From NCBI GenBank assembly GCA_948470025.1, contig CAOKNG010000008.1, positions 1-43,372 of the forward strand: a stretch of 43,372 bases of DNA, given 5' to 3'. Source of the stretch: an uncultured Clostridium sp. Its GTDB lineage: Bacteria; Bacillota; Clostridia; TANB77; CAG-508. The translations under genes and the position numbers were made by a program. Position 1 is the first letter of the stretch. Each line of letters opens with the position of its first letter. This document shows, one piece after another, positions 1 through 9,019 of the stretch. The notes under the pieces are model-generated. The model did not search any database, was not told where the DNA came from, and worked only from the letters and a program-made list of their open reading frames with translations.

Positions 1-51
1 ACCAGACTTTGACTCTGGCATGCGCTAGTTCGAATCTAGCCAGCCCAACCA
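1..51 (+). tRNA. tRNA-Gln (anticodon TTG), 3' part
   Basis: The window opens inside a tRNA. Bases 2-18 form the anticodon arm with a 5-bp stem (CCAGA/TCTGG) and a 7-base loop whose positions 34-36 are TTG, which reads the Gln codon CAA. A T-arm with TTCGAAT loop follows, then the 3' acceptor strand, discriminator A and encoded CCA (49-51). The D-arm and 5' acceptor strand lie outside the window. Confidence 0.9.
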
Positions 52-90
52 AAAAAAGAAGTAAGTTTTTAAGGACTTACTTCTTTTTTT
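51..90. terminator. bidirectional terminator after tRNA-Gln and the minus-strand membrane gene
   Basis: A perfect 16-bp stem (51-66 with 75-90) encloses an 8-base loop and is flanked by A-run and T-run, so it can terminate transcription from both sides. The stop codon of the minus-strand gene lies inside the stem. Confidence 0.85.
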
Positions 91-1132
91 GCTTAAACGG
101 AATTAAGAACAATGCTCCAATAATGATTGGCAAATAGAAGGTATATATTCTCCAAAATAGAATGGAAATATTGATGGTGCCTTCACGAAAAATGGAGTTA
201 AAAATTAATAAAAAGCCTCCTTCTGCACCTCCGCCAGAGCCTGGGGTCGGAATGAAGGTCATAAGCATTAGTAAAAAGGCTTGAGCAGGAATAATGGTAA
301 ATAAGCTAACACCACTATTTCCAAAAGCACGATATACCATATAGGTAATAGCGTAATAGAAAAGTGATTGTATGGTAGCTGCAACAAACATTTGAAAAAT
401 AACCTTTTTTTGTTTTCTCATTTCATTAAATTGACCATTAAAATTTGCAAAACTTTTTGATAGATGTTCTATTTTTTCATCTACATTTTTTAAAATATGA
501 AGTTTACCAAGTGATTTTAAAATTGGTTTTACAAGAGCAAGAGCTAATTTTTGGTTAACACCAATAATAAAAATAAAGACAATGGCAAAAATATTTACCA
601 AAAAACCGAAGATTGCTAGCAAAAAGAAGTTACTCATTAAGGATTGGAAGTAATTCCATTGAAATAGAGTAACAAGAAAAGTAAAAATAACAAGAGCAGT
701 TTGCGAAATAACAAATTTCACAGAAAAAATGGAAAAAGCATCACTTACTCTTCTACCGTCTTTTTGCATATAATAGGCTTGCATTGGTTGCCCACCAGAA
801 CAAAAAGGGGTAATATTATTAAATAACTGCCCAATCATCATAATACGGAAAGAACCACAAAATGTTTGTGTAGGATATAATGTTTTAATAGGAATATGAA
901 GGCAAACCGCTTCACTAATCCATGAAAGCACCATACAGGCAATACCTGCTATTACCCAAGCATAATTCACAGATTGTAATATAAGTAAAATATTATCCAA
1001 ACCATCCACTATAACCATATAAACAAAAAGCCCAACGAAAATAGCAACAATTAAAACAATATTAAAAATAGTAAATTTTTTATCCTTTGATTTATTAACT
1101 TGTTTTTCAAAACGATCTATATTTTCTTCCAA
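77..1132 (-). CDS. lysylphosphatidylglycerol synthase TM-region / YbhN-like flippase-family membrane protein
   Basis: This 351-aa integral membrane protein has about eight hydrophobic segments. It belongs to the UPF0104/YbhN family, related to the membrane half of MprF, whose members are thought to flip or transport lipids. Visible family signatures are PFCSGGQPMQAYYM near residue 110 and TPGSGGGAEGGF near residue 295. A short charged N-terminus precedes the first membrane segment. The start is TTG at 1132 with a G-rich Shine-Dalgarno (GGGGGGG) a few bases upstream. No soluble synthetase domain is attached, so the substrate cannot be told. It has no partner gene on its strand. All GG-containing triplets preceded by C are out of frame here, so the gene has no CGG codon. 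Confidence 0.8.
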   Translation of the reverse strand: MEENIDRFEKQVNKSKDKKFTIFNIVLIVAIFVGLFVYMVIVDGLDNILLILQSVNYAWVIAGIACMVLSWISEAVCLHIPIKTLYPTQTFCGSFRIMMIGQLFNNITPFCSGGQPMQAYYMQKDGRRVSDAFSIFSVKFVISQTALVIFTFLVTLFQWNYFQSLMSNFFLLAIFGFLVNIFAIVFIFIIGVNQKLALALVKPILKSLGKLHILKNVDEKIEHLSKSFANFNGQFNEMRKQKKVIFQMFVAATIQSLFYYAITYMVYRAFGNSGVSLFTIIPAQAFLLMLMTFIPTPGSGGGAEGGFLLIFNSIFREGTINISILFWRIYTFYLPIIIGALFLIPFKQKKK

Positions 1133-1202
1133 AGCGACCCCCCCTAAATCTTAACTTATTATAAATCTTGTTTTTATCTATGTCAATTAAGAAAAAATTA
1201 AC

Positions 1203-1313
1203 ATGAAAAAAGTCTTGAAAAAAGAAGCATATGAATACAATGATTTGGTTCAAGTGCTTGGATTAGAAAAAAACATATCAAAACCAAGAAGAAAAATAAA
1301 AAATGAAATGTAA
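1203..1313 (+). CDS. possible 36-aa Lys-rich small ORF
   Basis: ATG to TAA gives a 36-residue Lys/Glu-rich peptide beginning MKKVLKKEAYEYNDL. It has no convincing ribosome-binding site and no recognisable family. It sits between two minus-strand genes just before a strong terminator. It may be a gene remnant or chance; I would not rely on it. Confidence 0.2.
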   Translation: MKKVLKKEAYEYNDLVQVLGLEKNISKPRRKIKNEM

Positions 1314-1320
1314 TAATAAG

Positions 1321-1355
1321 AAACAGACCCTATCGTAACGATGGGGTCTGTTTTT
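1321..1355. terminator. strong hairpin terminator, usable from both strands
   Basis: A 15-bp stem (one G-U pair) with a 3-base TAA loop starts with AAACAGACCC and ends GGGTCTGTTT, followed by T residues. It would end the 1379-1646 minus-strand gene and any plus-strand transcript. Confidence 0.8.
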
Positions 1356-1378
1356 GGGAAAAGGCTAACAAAAAAATG

Positions 1379-1646
1379 TTAACCACAGTTATAAACTTTA
1401 ACACAAAAAAATTTCACGCCGAGAAGAGTGAGAGCCGTTAGGAGCCTCAATCTTAGAAAGAGGTATCTCTAAATCGCGAAAAATATTAGCCAAGGTAGCT
1501 CGCCCAACGTCTTGCATAAAGAAACTTTTGGGAAGTTTTCCGCCATTTTCAAAAGCCACTTTTTCTAATTGCTCCAATACGACTTTTGGATACTTATCGG
1601 TTTTTATTAAAGTTTGTAACCGTTCATTAAAGATTGTACTACTCAT
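1379..1646 (-). CDS. 88-aa protein of unknown function with a probable CGG +1 shift
   Basis: I do not recognise the family. The ATG at 1646 has a clear GGAGG six bases upstream. In frame 0 the protein ends at 82 residues with SSRREIFLC. If the in-frame CGGC at 1418-1421 is read as Gly76 and translation moves +1, the C-terminus becomes SSGVKFFCVKVYNCG and the stop falls at 1379, just before the terminator. The +1 version looks more protein-like, and the gene otherwise resembles a small compact regulator (DVGRATLANIFRDL). This is the weakest of the window's shift sites because it is CGGC and no family motif spans it. Confidence 0.55.
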
Positions 1647-1737
1647 AGAAGTCCTCCTTTTTTATGATGTAATAAATTATATCACAAATGTATACAAAAA
1701 GCAAAATTGGGAAATACTGTATGCAAAGGAGAAAGTT

Positions 1738-3978
1738 ATGAGAAAAAGAGCATGTCTAGTAACGATAATATTTATGCTATGTTTTTTGGGATTTTTTGCG
1801 GGAAATGTAGAGGCATCGGTAAAAAAAGATGGAATTGAAAATTTTCCGGCTTCTTATAGGCCATATTTACAAGAATTAAAGAAAAAACATCCTTATTGGG
1901 AATTTACTGCTTTGTATACAGGAATTGATTGGAATTATGCCATATCACAAGAATATCGAAATGATAAAAATCTGGTACCATTATCCTATAGTGATGCATG
2001 GAAATGTACCGATCCTGGCATTTATAATGTAGAAATTGATGCAGGTTGGGTCAATGCTTCTAAAAGAGCAGTAGAATACACCATGGACCCAAGAAACTTT
2101 TTAAATGAAGTACGAATTTTTCAGTTTGAAAAATTATCTTATGACCCAAATGTGAATACGAAGGAAGGAGTAGAAAAAATATTATATGGTACCGAATTCT
2201 ATAACCGAACCGTTAGCTACCGAACACAATATGGACAAACTGTTAACATGCAAGAACGATATTCGGATTTAATATGGGAAGCTGCTGTGTACTCTGGTGT
2301 AAGCCCTTATCACTTGGCTTCCAGAATAAAACAAGAAGTAGGACCATTTATTACCCATAACTCTATTAGCGGAACAGTAGCAGGATTTGAGGGCTACTAC
2401 AATTTCTACAACATAGGAGCAACCAGCTCAACTGAACCCTTAGTAGCCATCAAAAATGGATTACAATTTGCAAAAGACGGAAAAGGAGCTTCCGAAGAAA
2501 CAAAAGCAAATTTGTTAATTCCATGGGATGACCCAAGAAAAGCAATAAAAGGAGGAGCTGTTTTTATTGGGAGTAGTTACATTGCAGTAGGACAAAACAC
2601 CTTATACTTACAAAAATTCGATGTCAATGATGATAGAGGAACCAATCTATTTTGGCACCAGTACATGACAAATTGCTTAGCACCATATAGTGAATCGAGT
2701 GGAATTCATAAAGCCTATAATTCCAATGGAATGCTAAATTCGTCTATACGATTTATTATTCCAGTTTTCGAAAATATGCCACAATATATGACCGATAGTC
2801 CGAATATTGCGGATTCTGATTATGTAGCAGACAATACCAAAATGTATGCAGATGTAACCGGAAATTTAAATGTTCGAACAGGTCCATCCACTTCTTATGA
2901 AGTGATTACAGGAATTGACCGTAATGTAAAATTTACAAGAATAAAAAAAGGAGTACAAAATGGAGAGAGATGGGATAAAGTTGAATTACCAAACGGAATT
3001 GTAGGGTATGTATTTCAAAGTTATTTAAAAGAAGTGCCACCACCAACCATTACCGATATTAAATTAAGTATTGAAAACACAACGATCCAAAAAGGAAGCA
3101 GTAATGTGATTCAAATTGCAATTACTCCACAAGATGCAACAGAAGAGATTGTGTGGGAAACAAGCGATGAAAATATTGTAGGAGTAGATAATGGCACTAT
3201 TATTGGTCTTACCTCGGGAACAGCAACCATTACGGCAAGAACGAGTGATGGAAGAGTAAGTAGCAATATTGAAATTACAGTATATTCGAAAGTAACCAAT
3301 GTGGTATTAAACAAAGAAGATGTGACTTTACTAAAAGGAAATCATCTAAAGATTTTTGCAAATGTCTTGCCAGAAGATGCGACCAATCAAGAAATCATAT
3401 GGAGTAGTGAAGATGATAGCATTGCAAGTGTAGTAGATGGAGTAATAACAGCAAATGGGGAAGGAACGACAACCATCACAGCAAAAGTAAAAAATGAAGA
3501 GGCAAAATCAAGTTGTAAGGTAACCGTAAAACAATTAAATGAAGATGTGGAATTAGAGTTTGATTCCTCTCTACGAGTAGAAGCAGATGAGATAAGTAAA
3601 TTAGATATTAACAAATCGAGCATAGAGGAAGTGAAAAATCTCATCAAAACAAACCTAACAATGGAATTTTATAATGCACAAAATGAACCATTAGGGGAAG
3701 AGGATAAAATAGGAACAGGTTCAAAATTAATCTTAAAAAATGAGTTAGATGAGACAGTATATGAATATACATTTATTATCTATGGAGATGTCAATGGAGA
3801 TGGAGAAATTAATTCCCTAGATGTTCTTATTATTCAAAAACACATCTTAGAAACCAAAGAAATAACAGGAATTTTCCTAAAAAGCGGAAATACCTCAAAA
3901 AATGGAAACCTACCATCGTCACTAGACGTATTAAAAATACAAAAACACATTTTAGAGATGAAATTCATTGAACAATAA
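1738..3978 (+). CDS. secreted dockerin-bearing glucosaminidase with SH3b and two Ig-like (BIG2) domains
   Basis: A 746-aa exported peptidoglycan hydrolase. Domains in order: signal peptide 1-26 (cleavage after VEA); GH73-like endo-beta-N-acetylglucosaminidase about 30-360, with the probable catalytic Glu in SRIKQEVG near 199 and the family block GYYNFYNIGA; bacterial SH3 domain about 371-430 (LNVRTGPS); two BIG2 Ig-like domains about 439-515 and 518-598; dockerin about 681-746. The first dockerin repeat keeps the calcium loop (GDVNGDGEINSLDV); the second is degenerate (SGNTSKNGNLPSSLDV). The start at 1738 has AAGGAG upstream; the longer reading frame from 1528 overlaps the divergent gene and is rejected. 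The dockerin suggests docking onto the cohesin protein encoded next. There is no CGG codon in 746 codons. Confidence 0.85.
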   Translation: MRKRACLVTIIFMLCFLGFFAGNVEASVKKDGIENFPASYRPYLQELKKKHPYWEFTALYTGIDWNYAISQEYRNDKNLVPLSYSDAWKCTDPGIYNVEIDAGWVNASKRAVEYTMDPRNFLNEVRIFQFEKLSYDPNVNTKEGVEKILYGTEFYNRTVSYRTQYGQTVNMQERYSDLIWEAAVYSGVSPYHLASRIKQEVGPFITHNSISGTVAGFEGYYNFYNIGATSSTEPLVAIKNGLQFAKDGKGASEETKANLLIPWDDPRKAIKGGAVFIGSSYIAVGQNTLYLQKFDVNDDRGTNLFWHQYMTNCLAPYSESSGIHKAYNSNGMLNSSIRFIIPVFENMPQYMTDSPNIADSDYVADNTKMYADVTGNLNVRTGPSTSYEVITGIDRNVKFTRIKKGVQNGERWDKVELPNGIVGYVFQSYLKEVPPPTITDIKLSIENTTIQKGSSNVIQIAITPQDATEEIVWETSDENIVGVDNGTIIGLTSGTATITARTSDGRVSSNIEITVYSKVTNVVLNKEDVTLLKGNHLKIFANVLPEDATNQEIIWSSEDDSIASVVDGVITANGEGTTTITAKVKNEEAKSSCKVTVKQLNEDVELEFDSSLRVEADEISKLDINKSSIEEVKNLIKTNLTMEFYNAQNEPLGEEDKIGTGSKLILKNELDETVYEYTFIIYGDVNGDGEINSLDVLIIQKHILETKEITGIFLKSGNTSKNGNLPSSLDVLKIQKHILEMKFIEQ

Positions 3979-4008
3979 TATGTCAATACAAAATTGCAAA
4001 ACAAAACC

Positions 4009-4040
4009 TGTAGGGGGCGGTGCCTACATCGACCCGCAAA
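4009..4040. repeat. copy of the dispersed GTAGGGGC-type repeat
   Basis: The stretch CTGTAGGGGGCGGTGCCTAC followed by ATCGACCCGC resembles copies at 27749, 28522, 37292 and 38766. It lies between the first dockerin gene and the cohesin gene. Confidence 0.55.
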
Positions 4041-4064
4041 ATATAAAGATAAAGGAGACGAAAT

Positions 4065-5417
4065 ATGAAAAAGAAAATCATATACACAATATCACTATTA
4101 TTCCTATTCTTAGGGTTATCTACCATACCTTCTTTGGCAGCAGGAAGTATTCGTTTAAGTTCAAGCAAATCAAGTGTTACGGTAGGAGAAGAATTTAATA
4201 TTAGTGTAAATCTATCAGGTGCTTCTGTTGCAACCTTAACAAGCCGAGTTACCATAGATACCAGTAAAATAGAATATGTATCAGGTCCTGCCAACACCAA
4301 TTTCTCAAATGGAAGAATTATCTATACATGGACAGATCCAACAGGAGGGGCTAACCCAAAAACCGATGGTACCATTGCCACCTTCAAAGTAAGAGCAAAA
4401 GTAGCAGGAACCGCAAGTTTTAGTGTTAGTGGAGATTTTTATGACCCAGATGAAAATCCAGTAAAACCAAGTTTTTCAGGGACCAGTGTTACCATAAAAG
4501 AAAAAGAAACTCAAACACCAGTTACACCAACGCCAACTCCACCAAGCACAGGAGGAAATACAGGAGGAACAACAGGTGGTAGCACAGGCGGTTCCACAGG
4601 AGGAAGCTCAAGTGGCGGAAGCACCACTACGAAGCCAAGCCGGAGGTAGTACAGGAGGTACTACACGGAAGTACAACAAAACCAAGTGGGGGAACAACAA
4701 GTGGAGAAAACACAACTACAGCAAGTAATAATGCCAATTTAAAAGAACTACATTTAAATGTAGAAGGATTAAGTCCTGCCTTCCAAAAAACAATAACAAG
4801 ATACAACTTAATTGTTGGTGGAGATGTAGGGGAAATATCGGTGAATGCAATTCCAGAAGATGCGAATGCAAAAGTAAGTGTAACGGGTAATACGAATTTG
4901 CAAGTAGGGGTAAATGAAATTCAAATTTCTGTTACTGCTCCAGATGCAAAAACAGTTAAAAAATATGTAATCGAAGTAACTAAAACAGAAAATCCAGATT
5001 TAGCAAATGCGAATCTAGAAAATTTAGCCATTGAAAACGTAACCCTAGAACCAGAATTTAGTCCAGATATATTATCGTATACAGCAATTATTAACAGTCA
5101 AGTGGAAACCATTCACATACTAGCAATTCCTCAAATAGAAGGAGCGACCGTCCAAGTTACAGGAGCAGATAATATACAATTTCGGTGAAAACAATATAAC
5201 AATAAAAGTAATTGCAAAAGACGGCGTAACTAGCAAAGATTATACCATTATGTTATACAAGACAACCGAGGAAGAGGAAAACAAAGAAATTATGCCACGA
5301 GGAGAAGAAACAAACAAAGACATACCTGTAGGACAAATCATATTTTGTGTCATTATAACGGGAAGTGTTATAGGGGCAAGCTATATGCTAATTCGAAAAT
5401 ATCGAAAAGAAAAGTAA
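4065..5417 (+). CDS. membrane-anchored cohesin scaffold protein, read through three CGG +1 sites
   Basis: Read in frame 0 this gene stops after 194 residues. Reading CGGA (4641-4644), CGGA (4666-4669) and CGGT (5183-5186) each as one Gly plus a +1 shift joins three frames into a 449-aa protein ending at 5417. The distances between sites are exact codon multiples. Domains: signal peptide 1-26; cohesin-like beta-sandwich about 27-145 (SVTVGEEFNISVNLSG, GTIATFKVRAK); Gly/Ser/Thr linker to about 225, which holds the first two sites (Gly193, Gly201); two cadherin-like beta-sandwich domains about 229-390, with Gly373 in the second; one membrane segment about 421-443 and a short basic tail. It probably anchors dockerin proteins encoded on either side. 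Without the shift a secreted cohesin lacking the anchor would result. Confidence 0.82.
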
Positions 5418-5425
5418 AAGATGTC

Positions 5426-5476
5426 ATGAAGGACAGAGAGTTTGACTATAAAAATGTCAAACTCTCTGTCCTTCAT
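5426..5476 (+). terminator. perfect 21-bp hairpin after the cohesin gene
   Basis: ATGAAGGACAGAGAGTTTGAC and its exact reverse complement flank a 9-base AT loop, starting 8 bases past the stop codon. No T-run follows directly, so it may act as a transcript-stabilising or weak termination hairpin rather than a standard terminator. Confidence 0.65.
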
Positions 5477-5525
5477 AACATTGCAAATAAGATTTCATTT
5501 TTTTAAATTACTTACTCCAAATTCA

Positions 5526-5555
5526 TTGACTTCTATTTTATAACAATGATATACT
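5526..5555 (+). promoter_or_regulatory. sigma-A-type promoter for the second glucosaminidase
   Basis: TTGACT (5526) and TATACT (5550) are separated by 18 bases, about 50 bases upstream of the gene at 5604. Confidence 0.5.
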
Positions 5556-5603
5556 TATTGTGATAAAAATAGTGAAAAAAACAAATGAAGTCGGAGGGTG
5601 AAA

Positions 5604-7346
5604 ATGTTGAAAAAACAAGTATTTTTCAAGATTAACAAAAAAATTATTGCAATACTAATGATAAGTATAATGAGTACATATGTGATGATGGGGTGTTTTG
5701 GAGGAGTTCAGGCAGCATCGGAATATACACAAACAGTAAAAAGTGGAATTGATGCATTTCCAGCAGATTATCAAGTATATTTAAGAGAAATACAAAAAGA
5801 CCATCCAAATTGGACGTTTGATGCTTATTATACAGGAATTGATTGGAATGAATTAGTAGCAAATGAAACAGACCATGGGCATAACCGTGTTCATAATAGC
5901 TCGAATGCATTATGGAAATGTAGCTGTGGAAATGTAGCAACAGGGTATGCTTGTGCTTCGGCTAATATTATAAAATACTATTTAGATCCACGAAATTTTC
6001 TTGGAAATGATGTAAAAGTGTTTCAATTTTTAGAGATTTCTTATAATGAAAGAATACATACTACACAAGGAATTTCTAGTGTCATTAGAGGAACTTTCAT
6101 GGAAAATAAAAGAGTAAGAGTAACCGTAAATGGGCAAGCAAGAGATATGTCTTATGAAGAAATTATTTTAGAAGCGGCAAAACAAAGTAAAATGAGCCCA
6201 TATAGTATTGCAACAAAGATTATTCAAGAAGTAGGTTCAAAAGGTAGTGATTCCGTTAGTGGTACTTATCCTGGATATGAAGGCTATTATAATTTTTATA
6301 ACTATGCGGCAAGTGATGGAGGAAGCCCTATTGCAAAAGGACTAGAGTATGCGAAAAATGGAAAAGAAGGGGCATCACAAGCAGATAAGGATAATTTGCT
6401 AATACCATGGAATAATCAATATAGAGCAATTGTAGGAGGAGCAAAACTACTTGCAAATTCGTATACCAATGCAGGGCAAAATACAGCATATTTTTATAAA
6501 TGGGATGTAGTAGGAAGTTCGATTCTAAAAGCAGGACAAACCCAGACGATTAGTTCATCAAAATGTTTTAGACACCAATATATGACCAATATACAAGACC
6601 CAGCAAGCCAATCGAGTAAGTTATATGCTACTTATACTGATGCGAATATTATTGATGAAAAGCTAAATTTTGTTATTCCTGTATATAATAACATGCCAAA
6701 AGCCAATAAATTTCCAACCAATCTTACCACGAATGACGGACAATTATATTATATGACAGGAACAGCAGTAAAAGTAAGAAGTGCTCCAACCACTTCAGGA
6801 ACTGTACTTGCAACAATGAATACATTAGATGAAGTTGTTGCAGTTATTGAAAGAAAATGTGCCAATGCAAATGGGTATGATTGGGATAAGGTAAAAATTT
6901 CTTCTGGTATAGTAGGATATATAGCAAGTAAGTATTTAGCACCATGTGAAGATACAAAGGTTGCTATCATAGAAGGAAATAATGTAAAAGCCATACCGAA
7001 TGCGACGGTGAAGTCAATGGTAAGTGAGCTTGGCATTACTTCCTATGAAGTAGTTACAGCAGATGGTAAGAAAAAAGCAGAAGGCGATAAGATTGGAACA
7101 GGGTATAAGCTAAAAGATACGAAAAATAATAAAGAATATACATTAGTTGTAATGGGAGATGTTAACGGAGATGCAGAAATAGATTCAGGAGATTTATTAT
7201 TTACAAAAAAACATCTATTAGGCACAAATGTTGCTACTGGAGCAAAAAAGACAGCTATGGATATGAATAAAGATAATGAAGTGAATTCAGGAGATTTACT
7301 AATATTAAAGAAGTTTTTATTAGGTACATTTGAAATTTCATTATAA
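5604..7346 (+). CDS. secreted dockerin-bearing glucosaminidase with SH3b domain
   Basis: A 580-aa paralogue of the 1738-3978 protein without its Ig-like domains. It has a signal peptide (about 1-35, ending VQAAS), a GH73-like glucosaminidase domain with TKIIQEVG carrying the probable catalytic Glu and GYYNFYNYAA, a bacterial SH3 domain about 382-445 (VKVRSAPTTSGTV), and a C-terminal dockerin about 516-580. Both dockerin repeats keep Asp-rich calcium loops (GDVNGDAEIDSGDL and DMNKDNEVNSGDL). The ATG at 5604 is preferred over the upstream in-frame GTG at 5598 because GGAGG ends at 5597. The likely role is cell-wall remodelling while held by the neighbouring cohesin protein. No CGG codon. Confidence 0.85.
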   Translation: MLKKQVFFKINKKIIAILMISIMSTYVMMGCFGGVQAASEYTQTVKSGIDAFPADYQVYLREIQKDHPNWTFDAYYTGIDWNELVANETDHGHNRVHNSSNALWKCSCGNVATGYACASANIIKYYLDPRNFLGNDVKVFQFLEISYNERIHTTQGISSVIRGTFMENKRVRVTVNGQARDMSYEEIILEAAKQSKMSPYSIATKIIQEVGSKGSDSVSGTYPGYEGYYNFYNYAASDGGSPIAKGLEYAKNGKEGASQADKDNLLIPWNNQYRAIVGGAKLLANSYTNAGQNTAYFYKWDVVGSSILKAGQTQTISSSKCFRHQYMTNIQDPASQSSKLYATYTDANIIDEKLNFVIPVYNNMPKANKFPTNLTTNDGQLYYMTGTAVKVRSAPTTSGTVLATMNTLDEVVAVIERKCANANGYDWDKVKISSGIVGYIASKYLAPCEDTKVAIIEGNNVKAIPNATVKSMVSELGITSYEVVTADGKKKAEGDKIGTGYKLKDTKNNKEYTLVVMGDVNGDAEIDSGDLLFTKKHLLGTNVATGAKKTAMDMNKDNEVNSGDLLILKKFLLGTFEISL

Positions 7347-7361
7347 TGGAGGAAACGAGAT

Positions 7362-8918
7362 ATGAAAAAAATAAATAAAATTTTGTGTACAGTAGTATTT
7401 GCAATAGCAATGTTATTACTAACAACAAAAGTAGAAGCAGCTACTGCTACGATTAGTGCTTCATCTAGTACAGCAAATGTGGGAGATAGTGTAAATATTA
7501 TTGTAAAATATACAGCAGCATCTTGGGATTTAACAGCAAGTGGAACAGGGATATCAACGACAAAATATGTTGATGTTACAGATGATGCTGAAAATGCAAC
7601 ATCAACAAAAACGATAAAATTAGATACATCAACAGCTGGAACAAAAGAAATAAAGTTAACAGGTACAGTATCAGATGGAACAACAGGACAAACTACGAAA
7701 ATAAATACATCTGTAAAAGTAACGATTAATGAAAAACCAGCAACTAATAATGGTGGAGGAAATACAACTTCACAGCCAACAAAAGGAACTGTGACTTCTT
7801 GTGAGGTTGATGGAATTAAGATAAAAGAGTCTAGGAATGTTACGAATAAAGAGAGTGTTTCGGTGAAGGTAGTAACTTCTACTGGAGAGGGCTTGACGAT
7901 TTATAATAACAAAACTAAAAAATCATATTCAGCTAAAAGTGGTCAGGTAGTGAATGTGCAAATTATGGAGGGAACCAATACATTAACCATTACATTAAAA
8001 AGTGGAGCAACAGCGACAAGAAAAGTTTATAGTAAAAAACAAGAAGAAGTGAAGCCAAATGTGGAAGAACCATCTATTTCAGAACCACAGGAAACTACAC
8101 AACCAGAAGAGGTAGTAGTAGGTTTACAAAGTTTAGTTATAAAGGGAATAACCATAGATGATGATAGAATTACTCTTCCATTTACACCTACATTTGCAAG
8201 CGATGTGTATGAATACCAAATGTTACTAGATGATAGCTTTTCAGAGGACTTTGTAAAATTAGATGTAGAAGCGATTGCCCTACAAACAGATTTTGAAGTA
8301 GAAGTTACAGGACTTGAGGAAGAATTAGAAGAGGGAAAAAATATTATTACCATTACGGTAAAATCAGCAGATGGAGAAAAGACCGTAACTTACAAAATTA
8401 CGGTAACCAAAGAAGCAACCGTTATGCCGATTTCAGCACCAGTAGAAGAAGAACCACAAGAAGAAATAAAACCAATTTGGAATGAAACACAACAAATTAT
8501 TATTGTGGTATTTACAAGTGTAGTAGCATTTATGGGAATTATTTATGCCATTGTAGAATATCGTTATTCAAAAAAGAAAGGACAAGACAAAGAAGAAAGT
8601 AAAATTCCATATTCAGGATTAGATTTTGAAAATGATGTAAATGAAGAAGAAACGGAGAAAAAGAAAAGAAAATCGAAAAAGCAACAAAAATTAGAGGAAG
8701 AAGAAGCAGCAGAACATTTTTTTGAAAAAATGGCAACTCCAAAAGAAGAAAAAGTAAACAGTATCATCGATGATAGCAAACAAGAAAAAATAGACAATAT
8801 CAATCCAATTGATGACAAAAAAGACCTAGATGACATATTTGGCATAAACAATATGAACAGTATGTACAACACAGAAGACACACCACAAAAACCAAAAAAA
8901 AGAGGAAAACATTTCTAA
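7362..8918 (+). CDS. membrane-anchored surface protein with Ig-like and cadherin-like domains and a charged cytoplasmic tail
   Basis: A 518-aa protein starting 16 bases after the dockerin gene, so probably cotranscribed with it. It has a signal peptide (1-26, VEA), an Ig-like beta-rich domain about 27-125, a second beta-rich segment, a Pro/Glu linker near 230-255, a cadherin-like beta-sandwich about 256-350 (the same type as in the cohesin protein), one membrane helix about 375-400 and a cytoplasmic tail of about 115 residues rich in Lys/Glu (KKKRKSKKQQKLEEEE). It could be a second anchor or a sensor linking the surface complex to the cytoplasm. I see no clear cohesin or enzyme motif. No CGG codon. 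Confidence 0.7.
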   Translation: MKKINKILCTVVFAIAMLLLTTKVEAATATISASSSTANVGDSVNIIVKYTAASWDLTASGTGISTTKYVDVTDDAENATSTKTIKLDTSTAGTKEIKLTGTVSDGTTGQTTKINTSVKVTINEKPATNNGGGNTTSQPTKGTVTSCEVDGIKIKESRNVTNKESVSVKVVTSTGEGLTIYNNKTKKSYSAKSGQVVNVQIMEGTNTLTITLKSGATATRKVYSKKQEEVKPNVEEPSISEPQETTQPEEVVVGLQSLVIKGITIDDDRITLPFTPTFASDVYEYQMLLDDSFSEDFVKLDVEAIALQTDFEVEVTGLEEELEEGKNIITITVKSADGEKTVTYKITVTKEATVMPISAPVEEEPQEEIKPIWNETQQIIIVVFTSVVAFMGIIYAIVEYRYSKKKGQDKEESKIPYSGLDFENDVNEEETEKKKRKSKKQQKLEEEEAAEHFFEKMATPKEEKVNSIIDDSKQEKIDNINPIDDKKDLDDIFGINNMNSMYNTEDTPQKPKKRGKHF

Positions 8919-8933
8919 AATAAATTAAAAAAC

Positions 8934-8962
8934 GTAGGGGTTGCATATCATGCAACCCTTAC
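8934..8962. terminator. hairpin between convergent genes, related to the GTAGGGG repeat
   Basis: A 13-bp stem (GTAGGGGTTGCAT with ATGCAACCCTTAC, one G-U) has a 3-base loop. It lies between the convergent surface-protein gene and mutS2 and probably serves as their terminator. Confidence 0.6.
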
Positions 8963-9019
8963 ATAAATTTTATACATTTGTAATTTGTGGGGGAGATTTT
9001 AATCGCCCATTCAATATTT

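Noticed and set aside
1528..1737. N-terminal extension of the first glucosaminidase
   Set aside because: It overlaps the divergent 88-aa gene and would place the signal peptide internally. ATG 1738 has AAGGAG.
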